The notes: generated from the letters alone by a model not told the origin. A stretch of DNA of 64,000 nucleotides from Lactiplantibacillus plantarum (GCF_014131735.1 NZ_CP039121.1:3162001-3226000), one strand, 5' to 3'; counted from the first letter of the stretch, positions 42,159 through 51,354 are shown. A program made the numbers and translations.

Positions 42159-44013
42159 CCCAAAGGTCCTCCTCCTCATAAGGTTCGTATGGCAAGGAGA
42201 TATAGAACGTAGACCCCTTACCTTCAACACTATCAACCCAAATACGACCGCCGAGCATCTGAACAACTTCTTTTGAAATTGCCAAACCGAGGCCCGTCCC
42301 ACCTTGGGCCCGTGACCGCGCCTTGTCGACTCGGAAGAATCGGTCAAAGACGTGTCCTAAGTCGGCCCGTGGGATACCCAAGCCCTGATCACTAATACTA
42401 ATGATCACTTGGTTATGCGTCTCTAACAGCCGACAAGTCACGACACCGCCATCAGGTGAATACTTGATCGCATTATTCATAATGTTATCCAATACTTGAG
42501 TGAATTTATCGGTATCAATTTCAACCCACAGATCACGCTTGGTAAACTCGCGCTTAATAGTGTAATACTTAGCTGGATTATCATCCTTCTTTAAGATCAT
42601 ATCAAACCGATCAAGCACGTAATTGAACATCTCATTAATATTGACCAATTCCATATCGACCCGGGTGGTCCCTGAGTCCATCCGTGATAGACTTAAGAGT
42701 TCATTGATCATTCGAATCATACGATCGGTTTCTTCTTGAGTGACCTTCAAAAATCCTGGGGCCACTTCAGGATCCTTCCACGCACCATCACTCAGTGCTT
42801 CAATATAACTCCGCAAACTAGTCAGTGGTGTCCGTAATTCATGAGACACGTTCGAAACAAATTGTTTCCGGTCATTATCAATCTTTTGTTGTTCCGTGAC
42901 ATCGTGGAGCACACAGACTAACCCACTAATAAACCCAGACTCCCGTTGAATTAACGAGAAGTAGGCATTCAAGATTAGGTCACGCTCGTTCGAAGAAAAA
43001 TCAAGCATCAATTCATCTTGATTTTCAATCAAATCACGCAATGAATAATCATCACGGATTTTTAAAATATCTAAAATCGAGTTACCGATTGCCTTTTCGG
43101 CCGTAACGTCCATAAAGTCCGAGGCTGTTTCATTGATGATGGTAATATTACCCCGGCGATCCGTGGCAATCACGCCATCACTCATGTGTGAGAGCACACT
43201 ATCCAACCGGCGTCGCTCAGCTTCTGTCGACTCTTGCGATTCTTCCACTCGAATCGACAAGTTATTAATGGCTTTAGCCAACTGGCCCAACTCATCATCG
43301 CTATAAACTCGGACTTGCCCCGCATAATCACCACGGGCAATTCGTTGCGTCTGCTGCTTCATTTCTTCGATTGGACGAGTTATTGCCCGGGCAATAATGA
43401 TTGCAATTCCCAGTCCCAAGACCATCGCAGCAAGTGACGCAATCACAAAGATTCCCATAATGTTGTTAATCGTACTGTAGACAGACTTCATATTTGCCCG
43501 TACATACAGTACCCCAACTAACTGACTGCTATTACCCGCTGAATTGGAGCTATATAGCGGCACGATTGAAACGTAGTAGCGTCCATTATTCTGAGTGTCA
43601 TAGGTACTTTTAGTGTAAGTTCGATTATTATAGATTGCATTCTTGACGTTTCGATCGGTCGTTTTTTGTCCAACTACTGACTGATCATTAACATCACTCG
43701 TCCCACGAATTGTTCCTTTGCTGTCAACAACTTGGATTTCATCAACATTCGTATTGTTGTAGTTCGACAAAATCGTCTTGATTTGGCCGTTGGCCTTGCG
43801 CGTACTGCTGACGGTCAATTGTTCGGACAACGAATTATCAATATAAGTTGGAATTTGCACCGACTGTTTAAAATCCTGGATGTTCTTTGATTCCAACTGT
43901 TTCACAAAGATTGCACCCACGATTTCCAACGTAATCAATAATAGAAGGGCAAACACGAGCGCAATTTTGAAATTAATTGTTTTAAAAAAATTTTTCCGTT
44001 TAAATCTCAACAC
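42139..44013 (-). CDS. walK: Cell-wall two-component sensor kinase WalK
   Basis: The 624-residue kinase has transmembrane helices at about 15-37 and 185-208, an extracytoplasmic PAS/Cache-type domain between them, HAMP (about 209-260), a cytoplasmic PAS (265-375), HisKA with His391 in SNVSHELRTPLTS, and an HATPase domain with NAIKYSPDGG (N box), DQGLGIP (G1) and GTGLGLAI (G2). It senses cell-wall status and phosphorylates WalR. It starts 13 bases after walR. The gene contains an 18-base palindrome at 43380-43397 discussed in the findings. Confidence 0.97.
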   Translation of the reverse strand: MLRFKRKNFFKTINFKIALVFALLLLITLEIVGAIFVKQLESKNIQDFKQSVQIPTYIDNSLSEQLTVSSTRKANGQIKTILSNYNNTNVDEIQVVDSKGTIRGTSDVNDQSVVGQKTTDRNVKNAIYNNRTYTKSTYDTQNNGRYYVSIVPLYSSNSAGNSSQLVGVLYVRANMKSVYSTINNIMGIFVIASLAAMVLGLGIAIIIARAITRPIEEMKQQTQRIARGDYAGQVRVYSDDELGQLAKAINNLSIRVEESQESTEAERRRLDSVLSHMSDGVIATDRRGNITIINETASDFMDVTAEKAIGNSILDILKIRDDYSLRDLIENQDELMLDFSSNERDLILNAYFSLIQRESGFISGLVCVLHDVTEQQKIDNDRKQFVSNVSHELRTPLTSLRSYIEALSDGAWKDPEVAPGFLKVTQEETDRMIRMINELLSLSRMDSGTTRVDMELVNINEMFNYVLDRFDMILKKDDNPAKYYTIKREFTKRDLWVEIDTDKFTQVLDNIMNNAIKYSPDGGVVTCRLLETHNQVIISISDQGLGIPRADLGHVFDRFFRVDKARSRAQGGTGLGLAISKEVVQMLGGRIWVDSVEGKGSTFYISLPYEPYEEEDLWDDDSQA

Positions 44014-44026
44014 GGTTTAGCAACCT

Positions 44027-44734
44027 CTACTCATTTTCAGGATTGCGGAGATAGTAACCCACGCCCCGCCGCGTCACCAGCCATTTTGGATGACTCGGGT
44101 TATCTTCAACTTTTTCACGTAACCGCCGCACGGTCACATCAACTGTCCGGACATCACCAAAGTAATCATAGCCCCAGACCGTCTGCAACAAGTGTTCCCG
44201 CGTCATGACTTGGCCGATATGTTGGGCTAAGTAATGTAACAGTTCAAATTCACGGTGCGTTAATTCGATGTTTTCACCGCGTTTGGAAACCATATAAGCT
44301 TCTGGATGAATCACCAGATCGCCAATTTCAATGTCTGAATTTTCTTCAACTTCAGCTGGTTGAGCACTTGGTGCACCTTGCCGCCGTAGATTTGCTTTGA
44401 CTCGAGCCACGAGTTCCCGGTTTGAGAACGGTTTGGTCACATAGTCGTCCGCGCCCAGTTCCAAGCCCAACACCTTGTCTAATTCAGAGTCCTTTGCCGT
44501 TACCATGATAATTGGCATATCATAGTTCTTCCGTACTTGTCGAGCAACTTCCAAGCCATCCATCTTAGGCAACATCAAATCTAACAAAATCAAATCAGGG
44601 TGGACTTCATCCACTTTTTGTAAGGCTTCCTCTCCGTCAGCTGCAACGTGAACTTCATAGCCTTCTTTGGTCAGATTAAATTTCATGATATCAGAGATGG
44701 GCTTTTCATCATCAACTACTAAGATTTTTTTCAT
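44027..44734 (-). CDS. walR: Cell-wall response regulator WalR
   Basis: The 235-residue OmpR-type regulator has a receiver domain with Asp8/Asp9, phosphoacceptor Asp52 in LILLDLMLP, Thr in MVTAKD and Lys in YVTKPF, and a winged-helix domain ending [20 protein letters not shown]. It controls autolysins and wall metabolism and is normally essential. AAGGAGG precedes the start. First gene of the walR-walK-yycH-yycI operon. Confidence 0.98.
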   Translation of the reverse strand: MKKILVVDDEKPISDIMKFNLTKEGYEVHVAADGEEALQKVDEVHPDLILLDLMLPKMDGLEVARQVRKNYDMPIIMVTAKDSELDKVLGLELGADDYVTKPFSNRELVARVKANLRRQGAPSAQPAEVEENSDIEIGDLVIHPEAYMVSKRGENIELTHREFELLHYLAQHIGQVMTREHLLQTVWGYDYFGDVRTVDVTVRRLREKVEDNPSHPKWLVTRRGVGYYLRNPENE

Positions 44735-44917
44735 AACGATTCTTCCTCCTTAGGGGAAAACAGGTTTACATTTCAATTTTTAGGGTGATTCGCGATATAT
44801 TACGAGAAAACAGGTCCTTTCTCGTGTCAGGGTTGGTTGAAACTAAATTCAACACTGGTTTTAGTATATCACAAATGTAGTTGGCTTTCTTTGATTGCTA
44901 ATCCGCGTGGCCGTAGT

Positions 44918-44931
44918 ATTTCCCGGGAAAT
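44918..44931. promoter_or_regulatory. Noc-binding sequence (NBS)
   Basis: ATTTCCCGGGAAAT is a perfect 14-base palindrome identical to the published B. subtilis Noc-binding sequence, between walR and the tRNA gene. Confidence 0.85.
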
Positions 44932-45011
44932 CATTTGCCAGTTCAAGCAATCGTTTTCACCAATTAATTACTCAAAAAATCACTTTTTTTGAAAAAACTT
45001 TCGAAATAGTG

Positions 45012-45040
45012 TTGTCAGAACTCAAAATTCATGATATTAT
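45012..45040 (+). promoter_or_regulatory. Promoter of tRNA-Lys
   Basis: TTGTCA, 17 bases, TATTAT; transcription would start about ten bases before the tRNA. Confidence 0.7.
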
Positions 45041-45057
45041 ATTTTTTGTTGAGTTAT

Positions 45058-45130
45058 GGGCAGTTAGCTCAGCTGGCAGAGCAACGGACTCTTAATCCGT
45101 GGGTCCAGGGTTCGATCCCCTGACTGCCCA
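45058..45130 (+). tRNA. tRNA-Lys (anticodon CTT)
   Basis: A 73-base cloverleaf: acceptor stem GGGCAGT with ACTGCCC, D-arm TAGCTCAGCTGGCAGAG, anticodon loop CTCTTAA with anticodon CTT, T-arm GGTTCGATCC. The discriminator base is A and the CCA end is not encoded. A terminator follows at 45146-45190. Confidence 0.95.
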
Positions 45131-45145
45131 TCATATAACCACACT

Positions 45146-45192
45146 AATCAGTTTTCACGCCGTGATAATCCACCGTGAAAGCTGATTTTTTT
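45146..45192 (+). terminator. Terminator after tRNA-Lys
   Basis: AATCAGTTTTCACG and CGTGAAAGCTGATT pair with one mismatch and are followed by TTTTTTT. Confidence 0.85.
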
Positions 45193-45201
45193 ATTCCTAC
45201 A

Positions 45202-45255
45202 AAAAAGCCTCAGGAAGCACAACGCAAAGTGCGTGTGACGTCCCTGAGGCTTTTT
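45202..45255. terminator. Bidirectional terminator
   Basis: AAAAAGCCTCAGG and CCTGAGGCTTTTT are perfectly complementary, with an inner GCAC/GTGC stem. It serves the minus-strand small gene downstream. Confidence 0.85.
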
Positions 45256-45307
45256 CTAACGATCTAATGTTTACCATCAGCGTAGCTAAGTAACTCAATT
45301 GCTAGGG

Positions 45308-45532
45308 TTATTCTTGATCAATATGGAAATAACCTTCAGGAGCTGCACTCGGCTGTGCTTGATGCCAATGTTGGCTACTACTTCCATATTTAGTTGGTTG
45401 TGGATCCGGTCCCATTGCAACAAAGCGCCGGCCCAATGCGTCCATAAAAATAACGACCCGCTGATATTCACGCGCAGGTGCAACTAACGTACAATTCTCA
45501 TGCTTAATGCCGTAAACATCTACAAAATCCAT
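45308..45532 (-). CDS. Hypothetical protein, 74 aa
   Basis: The frame begins MDFVDVYGIKHENCTLVAPA and continues REYQRVVIFMDALGRRFVAM, then a polar tail ending GYFHIDQE. The regular hydrophobic pattern of the first half, the terminator downstream and the lack of an overlapping gene support it as real. The ribosome binding site is poor and GTG 45541 is an alternative start. I do not recognise the family. It lies between tRNA-Lys and a cold-shock gene, on the same strand as the latter. Confidence 0.55.
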   Translation of the reverse strand: MDFVDVYGIKHENCTLVAPAREYQRVVIFMDALGRRFVAMGPDPQPTKYGSSSQHWHQAQPSAAPEGYFHIDQE

Positions 45533-45580
45533 TCCGACCACTTAGCTTTCTTGTTTAGCTGACAACCCGTCACTTCAAAT

Positions 45581-45615
45581 AAAAACCGAACCAGTTAATG
45601 ATAATGGTTCGGCCC
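45581..45615 (-). terminator. Terminator of the cold-shock gene
   Basis: CCGAACCA and TGGTTCGG pair perfectly, with an A-run on the plus strand. Confidence 0.8.
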
Positions 45616-45623
45616 AACAGTTA

Positions 45624-45824
45624 CTATTGTGGTTGAACGTTCGTTGCTTGGGGGCCACGATCGCCCTGTTCTTCATCATAAGTTACTTTTTGACCTTCAT
45701 CTAAGGTTTTAAAGCCATCAGTTTGAATCGCTGAAAAATGAACAAAGACATCGGTACCGTCTTCACCCGTAATAAAACCAAACCCTTTATCCGCATTGAA
45801 CCATTTTACTGTACCATTCTTCAT
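45624..45824 (-). CDS. cspA: Cold-shock protein
   Basis: The 66-residue protein is a complete cold-shock domain: [20 protein letters not shown] contains RNP1 (KGFGFI) and DVFVHFSAI contains RNP2. It binds single-stranded RNA or DNA and melts mRNA structure. GAGAGGA lies twelve bases before ATG 45824; the frame is open 22 codons upstream, but this long leader is typical of csp mRNA and not part of the protein. Which csp paralogue it is cannot be told. Confidence 0.95.
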   Translation of the reverse strand: MKNGTVKWFNADKGFGFITGEDGTDVFVHFSAIQTDGFKTLDEGQKVTYDEEQGDRGPQATNVQPQ

Positions 45825-46021
45825 TATTAGATAAGTCCTCTCAGAACTGACTGCAGTAACAACATCGTTAACCTTGGGAGCGCCAATCAATCATAACGTT
45901 CCACGCGTTAAGTGGCTTAAGTATATCACATCCCTAGTTTTTAATCGCTGAAAACGGTGTGCATAACGTATGACTTTCCCCCATGATTCCTGCATACTGA
46001 GGTGTAAAGGGGTGACTAAGT

Positions 46022-46471
46022 ATGCAACACACGACTCGTCAGGCAGCCCTACATATGATCCAAACCGCCCCCGTCTTCACGTTAGCAACTGTTGATGCGG
46101 ACGGCTTTCCGACCATGGTAGCGCTCAGTCCCTTACCTATCAAACGGAGCCTAGAAGAACTTTACTTCTATACTAGTCGTCAAACTTCAACAACGCAGAA
46201 CATTCAAAACTGGCGTCAAGCGAGTTTATTCTATTACCAACTGTCAGACTATGCGTCAATTATGCTTCGGGGAAAACTCTCATTAGTCGGTACCAACGTT
46301 TTTGAACAAGATTGGCGGGCTGAACTAACGGACTTTCAGCAGCAACTAAATTACAAAGACCCCGTCATTCTCAGGTTTCAGACAAGTTCAATCAAGATTC
46401 GCCAGATGATGACGATCGACCATCTCGAACTCGTTGATCAGCCCACTGACGGCCCCGCTCACTTAGATTAG
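46022..46471 (+). CDS. Pyridoxamine 5'-phosphate oxidase-related (general stress) protein
   Basis: The 149-residue protein has a split-barrel FMN-binding fold: FTLATVDADGFPTMVALSPL as the first strands, LYFYTSRQTSTTQNIQNW for phosphate contact, and ASIMLRGKLSLVG. This matches general stress protein 26-like members. It may bind FMN or F420-like cofactors; substrate unknown. AAAGGGGTGA precedes ATG. Confidence 0.78.
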   Translation: MQHTTRQAALHMIQTAPVFTLATVDADGFPTMVALSPLPIKRSLEELYFYTSRQTSTTQNIQNWRQASLFYYQLSDYASIMLRGKLSLVGTNVFEQDWRAELTDFQQQLNYKDPVILRFQTSSIKIRQMMTIDHLELVDQPTDGPAHLD

Positions 46472-46505
46472 CCGTTACAAATTAGGCCTTCTCAGAAAGA
46501 CACAA

Positions 46506-46556
46506 CCGAAGCGCCACGACTAGATTCTACGCAAATTCTAGTTGTGGCGCTTCGTG
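46506..46556 (+). terminator. Hairpin after the stress protein gene
   Basis: CGAAGCGCCACGACTAGA and TCTAGTTGTGGCGCTTCG pair almost perfectly, but no T-run follows, so termination is weaker than the stem suggests. Confidence 0.6.
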
Positions 46557-46621
46557 CTTTGGTCACCCAACAACTAGCATGGCTCGAAGCGTGATATCAC
46601 TTTCAAACCAGTTATTAATGC

Positions 46622-46650
46622 AAGCACGTCCGACTATTCCGGACGTGCTT
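46622..46650. other. Second strong hairpin in a gene-free stretch
   Basis: AAGCACGTCCG and CGGACGTGCTT form 11 perfect pairs with a seven-base loop. The stretch 46472-46858 has no convincing gene; the plus-strand frame at 46579 overlaps this hairpin and has no start signal. Confidence 0.6.
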
Positions 46651-46858
46651 CAAAGACCAAGTATCATCAGCACAAGCCAGAACACTTTGTTCATTCACCT
46701 TCGAAAACAACGCCACTTTCAACCTCGTCAGCCCCTACTTTCATCACCAATATTTGCGAGTCTTGTAAAAAGAGACTAGGCTGTAGTTATGGTTAATATT
46801 TTTATATTTAGGATTACTTATTGCAATTTTTAATGACCGAACTAAGGAGTGTGGACTT

Positions 46859-49579
46859 ATGAAACTTATTAGATTGCGAATTGAAAATGACGCGATGGAT
46901 ATCGCTTATCATCCAGTATCGGGGCAAGCCGCAACGGCCCATTACCTGATTGCCTATAATTCTGACCAAACAATTGGTGAAAATCTAGAGAACATCAAGG
47001 TTCGCTTAGCCGGACTTCAATTCGATGCTGCTATTCTTGAAAACGGACTGTCCTATCCATTCTCAGACACAATCGTCGGTGTCAACTATGATCGCATTGA
47101 TGTCGGGCTAGCTTTGACTAATTTGCTTAATATCCCAGTCGTTAGCCAAGCTGCCGTTGATCAACTTGGACTAGTAGCCGCAGTTAAAGCTAAAAGTGCC
47201 TATTTAAAATGGCATTTGGATTACTACGGCCAATACCACGGTGTCCGTAATAATGGTCAAGAAGCCATGTTGACCATTGGTAACGGTTATTTTGGTCTAC
47301 GGGGCGCCTTTTTGGAAAGTCACGCCGACAAGGACAATTATCCTGGGACATACGTTGCCGGGGTCTATGATCAAACCACCACGACTGTTCATGACCACCA
47401 AGTGAAGAATGAAGATTTAGTCAATTTACCGAACGCTCAGTTCATGACTTTCGGTATTGATCATCAGACTCCCTTTACACTCAACGAACATGATTTACAA
47501 GATGCTTATCGGAGCCTTGATTTGAAAACGGGACTCTTGACGACCACTAAATTGATTCAGCTCGCTTCCGGACATCAACTCAGAATCCGGTCGCAGAAAG
47601 TCGCCAACATGCGTGATTGGCACCGTTACAGCATTCGTTACCAAGTCACCCCACTCAACTTTGCGGGTAGTCTACAAATCTATACCGAAATCGACGGTAG
47701 CGTCGTGAATAGCAACGTTAGCCGCTATAACGTCTTCGATCAGCATCATCTGAAGACTATGGGCATCGAAACGGCTGCTAATACCGTCTACCTTTCTGGT
47801 CAGACCAAATCATCACATATCAATTACACGATTGGGGCCAAACTAACTAGCCCAGACGTTCCTGCAATTGAGAACTTTAATAGCACGCAACAACCTCAGG
47901 GCGTTCAGCAAACCGTTTCACTGGCGGTAGAAGCTGGTAAAACGTATACCTTCGATAAGAACGTCGTCATTGCAACTAGTAATGACCATAGTGATCCCCA
48001 GTTGACCCACGTCCAAGCCGAGCTCGACCAGTCCAGTTTTGACAATACGGTAACCACTAGCAAGGACTATTGGGAAGCGACTTGGCGCGCCACAGATATT
48101 AAGATCCGTGGCGATATTACAAGCCAACGCTTACTGCGCGTCAATATTTACCACAGTTTCGTTTCCGCTGCCGCAATTGAAAGCGGCCAATTAGACGCTT
48201 CCGTTGGTGCTCGGGGGCTCCACGGAGAAGCTTACCGGGGACACGTCTTTTGGGACGAAATGTTCATTTTACCATTCTACACGTTGCACCGACCGGAACT
48301 AGCCAAACAACTCTTAGCTTATCGTTACCGGCGACTACCAATGGCGCGTAAAAATGCCGAAGCAGAAGGCTATGCGGGAGCCATGTACCCCTGGCAATCA
48401 GCATCCAAGGGTGATGAACAATCTCAATTCACTCACTTAAATCCCATTACTAAAACCTGGGATCCAGATAATAGCCGGCTCCAGCGACACGTCTCGTTAG
48501 ATATTGCCTACAACGTCTGGTTTTACTACCACGTTACTCAGGACCGTGATTTCTTAACTCATTATGGTATGGAAATGTTGCTATCGATCGCAGCCTTTTG
48601 GATCAGTAAAGCAGATTATGACCAAGCTAATGGCCGTTATAACATTAGTGGGGTCATGGGACCAGATGAATTCCATGAAAACTATCCAAACAGCACGACC
48701 GCTGGATTGAAGAATAACGCCTATACCAATATCATGGTTGCGTGGCTCTTTGACACGATTACCACGCTTCGGGCGCAGATGCCCCAAGCTGCTTTTCAAG
48801 CGGCAGCTCAGGCCGCACAATTTGACTCAACGGCTGAGCAAGCGTTAACGACGATCAGTCATCAATTAACACTTGAAATCAACCGTCGGGGAATCATTGC
48901 TCAATTTGAGGGGTACTTCAACCTACCGACGCTTGACTTTCAAGCTTACCGGCAAAAGTACGGTGACATCGCCCGGATGGACCGGATCTTGAAAGCAGAG
49001 TCTAAGACACCCGATGCTTACCAAGTGGCCAAACAAGCAGACGCCTTGATGGCCTTTTATAACTTCGATGTCACAACTGTTCAGAAGATTATTGAAAAAA
49101 TGGGATATCAACTTCCTAAAGAGTATCTGACCCATAACATTCAATACTATTTAGCGCGCACAACGCATGGTTCCACTCTCTCGCGGATCGTTTACGCCGT
49201 TTTGAATCAGCTTGACGATAATGACGATGACGCCTGGAAGCTTTTCTCAGAGGCCCTCGCATCCGACTATTACGACATTCAAGGTGGGACGACCGCTGAA
49301 GGGATTCACCTCGGCGTCATGTGTGCGACCTTAAACCTGACGACACGGAACTTTGGCGGGGTCAATCCACTAGGTGCCCACTTACAGGTGAGCCCACGGC
49401 TACCTGAACACTGGCAAACATTGAAATTCAAGCATCTCTTTCGGGGTGTTCACTATGTTTTCGTTATCGATCATCAACGGGTAACCGTCACTGCGGACCA
49501 ACCCAGCACGATTATGATTGGAAAACAGCATTGCCAATTACAAGCTAAGAAACCACTTTCCGTCACTTATACCGATTAA
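46859..49579 (+). CDS. map: Maltose phosphorylase (GH65) with N-terminal extension
   Basis: The 906-residue protein contains a complete GH65 enzyme from about residue 117: WHLDYYGQYHGVRNNGQEAM, the (alpha/alpha)6 barrel with the acid Glu604 in MGPDEFHENYPNSTT, and the phosphate region HGSTLSRIVYAVLNQ and GTTAEGIHLGVM. It splits maltose with phosphate into glucose and beta-glucose 1-phosphate. The extra N-terminus of about 117 residues (LENIKVRLAGLQFDAAILEN onwards) resembles a vestigial ROK kinase half. TAAGGAG precedes the start. The pgmB gene lies 17 bases downstream and uses the product. Confidence 0.93.
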   Translation: MKLIRLRIENDAMDIAYHPVSGQAATAHYLIAYNSDQTIGENLENIKVRLAGLQFDAAILENGLSYPFSDTIVGVNYDRIDVGLALTNLLNIPVVSQAAVDQLGLVAAVKAKSAYLKWHLDYYGQYHGVRNNGQEAMLTIGNGYFGLRGAFLESHADKDNYPGTYVAGVYDQTTTTVHDHQVKNEDLVNLPNAQFMTFGIDHQTPFTLNEHDLQDAYRSLDLKTGLLTTTKLIQLASGHQLRIRSQKVANMRDWHRYSIRYQVTPLNFAGSLQIYTEIDGSVVNSNVSRYNVFDQHHLKTMGIETAANTVYLSGQTKSSHINYTIGAKLTSPDVPAIENFNSTQQPQGVQQTVSLAVEAGKTYTFDKNVVIATSNDHSDPQLTHVQAELDQSSFDNTVTTSKDYWEATWRATDIKIRGDITSQRLLRVNIYHSFVSAAAIESGQLDASVGARGLHGEAYRGHVFWDEMFILPFYTLHRPELAKQLLAYRYRRLPMARKNAEAEGYAGAMYPWQSASKGDEQSQFTHLNPITKTWDPDNSRLQRHVSLDIAYNVWFYYHVTQDRDFLTHYGMEMLLSIAAFWISKADYDQANGRYNISGVMGPDEFHENYPNSTTAGLKNNAYTNIMVAWLFDTITTLRAQMPQAAFQAAAQAAQFDSTAEQALTTISHQLTLEINRRGIIAQFEGYFNLPTLDFQAYRQKYGDIARMDRILKAESKTPDAYQVAKQADALMAFYNFDVTTVQKIIEKMGYQLPKEYLTHNIQYYLARTTHGSTLSRIVYAVLNQLDDNDDDAWKLFSEALASDYYDIQGGTTAEGIHLGVMCATLNLTTRNFGGVNPLGAHLQVSPRLPEHWQTLKFKHLFRGVHYVFVIDHQRVTVTADQPSTIMIGKQHCQLQAKKPLSVTYTD

Positions 49580-49596
49580 TCTAGGAGGCAATCAAC

Positions 49597-50268
49597 ATGG
49601 TTAAATTTGCAGCAATCAAGGGGTTTGTCTTTGACCTCGATGGCGTTATCACGGACACATCTACTTTTCATAGCCAAGCTTGGCACCAGATCGCCGATAA
49701 AGTCGGGGTCAGTTGGAATGATCAATTAGCTGACGCGCTCAAAGGTATCAGTCGGATGGATTCACTCAACCTCATTCTAGCTCAAGGGCACCGAGAAAAT
49801 GACTTCACACCGGCCCAAAAACAAGCGCTAGCTACGGAAAAGAACACCAATTATTTGCAGCTCGTTAACCAAATGACCCCAGCCAACATTCTACCAGGCA
49901 TCACCGCCTTTTTGACTGAATTAACAACGGCTGGCTACGCATTGTCACTCGCTTCAGCATCAAAAAATGCTCCGCTTGTGCTACGTAAACTCGGTCTTAG
50001 TGACTACTTTACGAAGGCCGTCGACCCCGCTAGTCTCAAACACGGTAAACCTGATCCCGAGATTTTTCGGCGCGGTGCTGAGATTTTAGGCCTTAATCCA
50101 GCTGACTGTATTGGTGTCGAGGACGCGGCGGCTGGCGTACAATCGATCAAAGGCGCTGGCGAAACTGCCATCGGTATTGGTGACCCGACCGTTTTAGCGG
50201 CGGCAGATATCAATTTTACCGATACGACTCAGCTCACACTCGCCAATATTAAGGCACAACTAAACTAA
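49597..50268 (+). CDS. pgmB: Beta-phosphoglucomutase (copy 2)
   Basis: The 223-residue HAD enzyme has D13/D15 in FVFDLDGVITDT, GISRMDSLNLIL in the cap, LSLASASKNAPL and GVEDAAAGVQSI. It turns beta-glucose 1-phosphate from maltose phosphorylase into glucose 6-phosphate. TAGGAGG lies in the short gap after map, so the two genes are one operon. It is nearly the same length as and clearly homologous to copy 1 at 18600. Confidence 0.95.
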   Translation: MVKFAAIKGFVFDLDGVITDTSTFHSQAWHQIADKVGVSWNDQLADALKGISRMDSLNLILAQGHRENDFTPAQKQALATEKNTNYLQLVNQMTPANILPGITAFLTELTTAGYALSLASASKNAPLVLRKLGLSDYFTKAVDPASLKHGKPDPEIFRRGAEILGLNPADCIGVEDAAAGVQSIKGAGETAIGIGDPTVLAAADINFTDTTQLTLANIKAQLN

Positions 50269-50290
50269 CGTATTTCCATTAAACTCATCA

Positions 50291-50347
50291 CAAAACAAAC
50301 CGGATTTGGCGACCACGTCATGGTTACCAAATCCGGTTTGTTTTGTT
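50291..50347 (+). terminator. Terminator of map-pgmB
   Basis: A 19-base perfect stem (50291-50309 with 50327-50345) followed by TTTAA; A-rich on the other side, so it may work in both directions. Confidence 0.88.
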
Positions 50348-50419
50348 TAAGCCAGTCGCTAATCTCACCAGTTGGACTGCTCACTGGAAGCTTATAATTA
50401 TCAGACTAGCTGTCAATTC

Positions 50420-51187
50420 TCAAATCAAATCAAAATGTTGCAATCCTTGGGCAATCCCGCCGTGCATGTTGTCAGCGGTCACGTACCGCGCGAGTTGTTT
50501 GACCTGCGGATGACCATTGCCCATTGCAATCGGTGTCTGGATCATTCGGAACATCTCAATATCATTTAATTGATCACCAAACGCATAGGTCGGTACCTTA
50601 GTTAAATGCGCCTTGGTTAAGATATCCTGAATTCCAACCGCCTTGGAGACGCCCCATTGCATAGTGTCCAGCGCACGCGGATTATTACGAACAAAATGTA
50701 GTCGGCCTCGATATCGCTGCCGATATTGCGCCGCATTCAACGGATCAAACGTCAGTAAGAAATTAATATGTTGATGTTCATAAAAGTGCGGTGCGACCCG
50801 GGCCGTCTGTCTGAGTGCCCGATAATTACTGGTTGTCAATGCATCACGATGGCTTAACGCAAAACCGGCGTTATTATAATAAGCTAGCGCATTCTGTTGG
50901 CGATTGGCAAAATGAGTAATATCGGTCAAAAGCTCCTTATCCAGTTCGTGCGCACTCAAAAACTGCCCTTGATACGCGACGTAACTCCCATTCGCACTGA
51001 CGATTGAATCGATCCCCGTCGTTGTCATCACATCTTGAACTTCGAATACATTGCGACCCGTGGCAATGACGGGTAGGACGTGGTTAGCTCGTAATTGCTG
51101 GATTGCCCGCACACTGCTGGCCGCAACCGTCTTATCGTCCTGCATTAACGTTCCATCCAAATCAAAAAACACTACTGCTTGATACAA
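50420..51187 (-). CDS. Cof-type HAD phosphatase
   Basis: The 255-residue protein belongs to the IIB subfamily: FFDLDGTLMQDDKTV (nucleophile), VIATGRN, the conserved Lys in WGVSKAVGI and FGDQLNDIEMF for magnesium. Such enzymes dephosphorylate sugar or nucleotide phosphates. A TTG start at 51187 is supported by AGGGGGT. Confidence 0.86.
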   Translation of the reverse strand: MYQAVVFFDLDGTLMQDDKTVAASSVRAIQQLRANHVLPVIATGRNVFEVQDVMTTTGIDSIVSANGSYVAYQGQFLSAHELDKELLTDITHFANRQQNALAYYNNAGFALSHRDALTTSNYRALRQTARVAPHFYEHQHINFLLTFDPLNAAQYRQRYRGRLHFVRNNPRALDTMQWGVSKAVGIQDILTKAHLTKVPTYAFGDQLNDIEMFRMIQTPIAMGNGHPQVKQLARYVTADNMHGGIAQGLQHFDLI

Positions 51188-51306
51188 CCAATTACCCCCT
51201 AATTAATCAGTCACTGGCCAATAACCAGCGCCACCAATACACTAATTACCTTCGTGATGACGTCTATTTAAAACCATCCGAAAAGGTGCTTTAGTGTTTA
51301 CCTTTA

Positions 51307-51349
51307 TTATAAGCACCTCGTCTGAACAACGCAGACATTCTGCTTATAA
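51307..51349. other. Two-part hairpin upstream of the HAD gene
   Basis: TTATAAGCA with TGCTTATAA, and inside GTCTG with CAGAC. No gene lies in 51188-51519. It may be a leader structure or operator; no T-run follows. Confidence 0.45.
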
Positions 51350-51354
51350 GCGCA

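Larger units (their letters stand above)
44735..45057. promoter_or_regulatory. walR leader and tRNA promoter region
   Basis: ACGAGAAA (44802-44809) and TTTCTCGT (44818-44825) form a perfect hairpin in the walR leader. A TATACT near 44872-44877 (minus) may be the walR -10 box, without a convincing -35. ATTTCCCGGGAAAT (44918-44931) is listed separately. The tRNA promoter TTGTCA-17-TATTAT (45012-45040) reads right. Confidence 0.55.

Noticed and set aside
45058-45130. tRNA-Lys as a prophage attachment site
   Set aside because: No integrase, phage genes or repeat of the tRNA 3' end occur in the window.
46579-46779. Frame in the gap before maltose phosphorylase
   Set aside because: It overlaps a strong hairpin and has no start signal.
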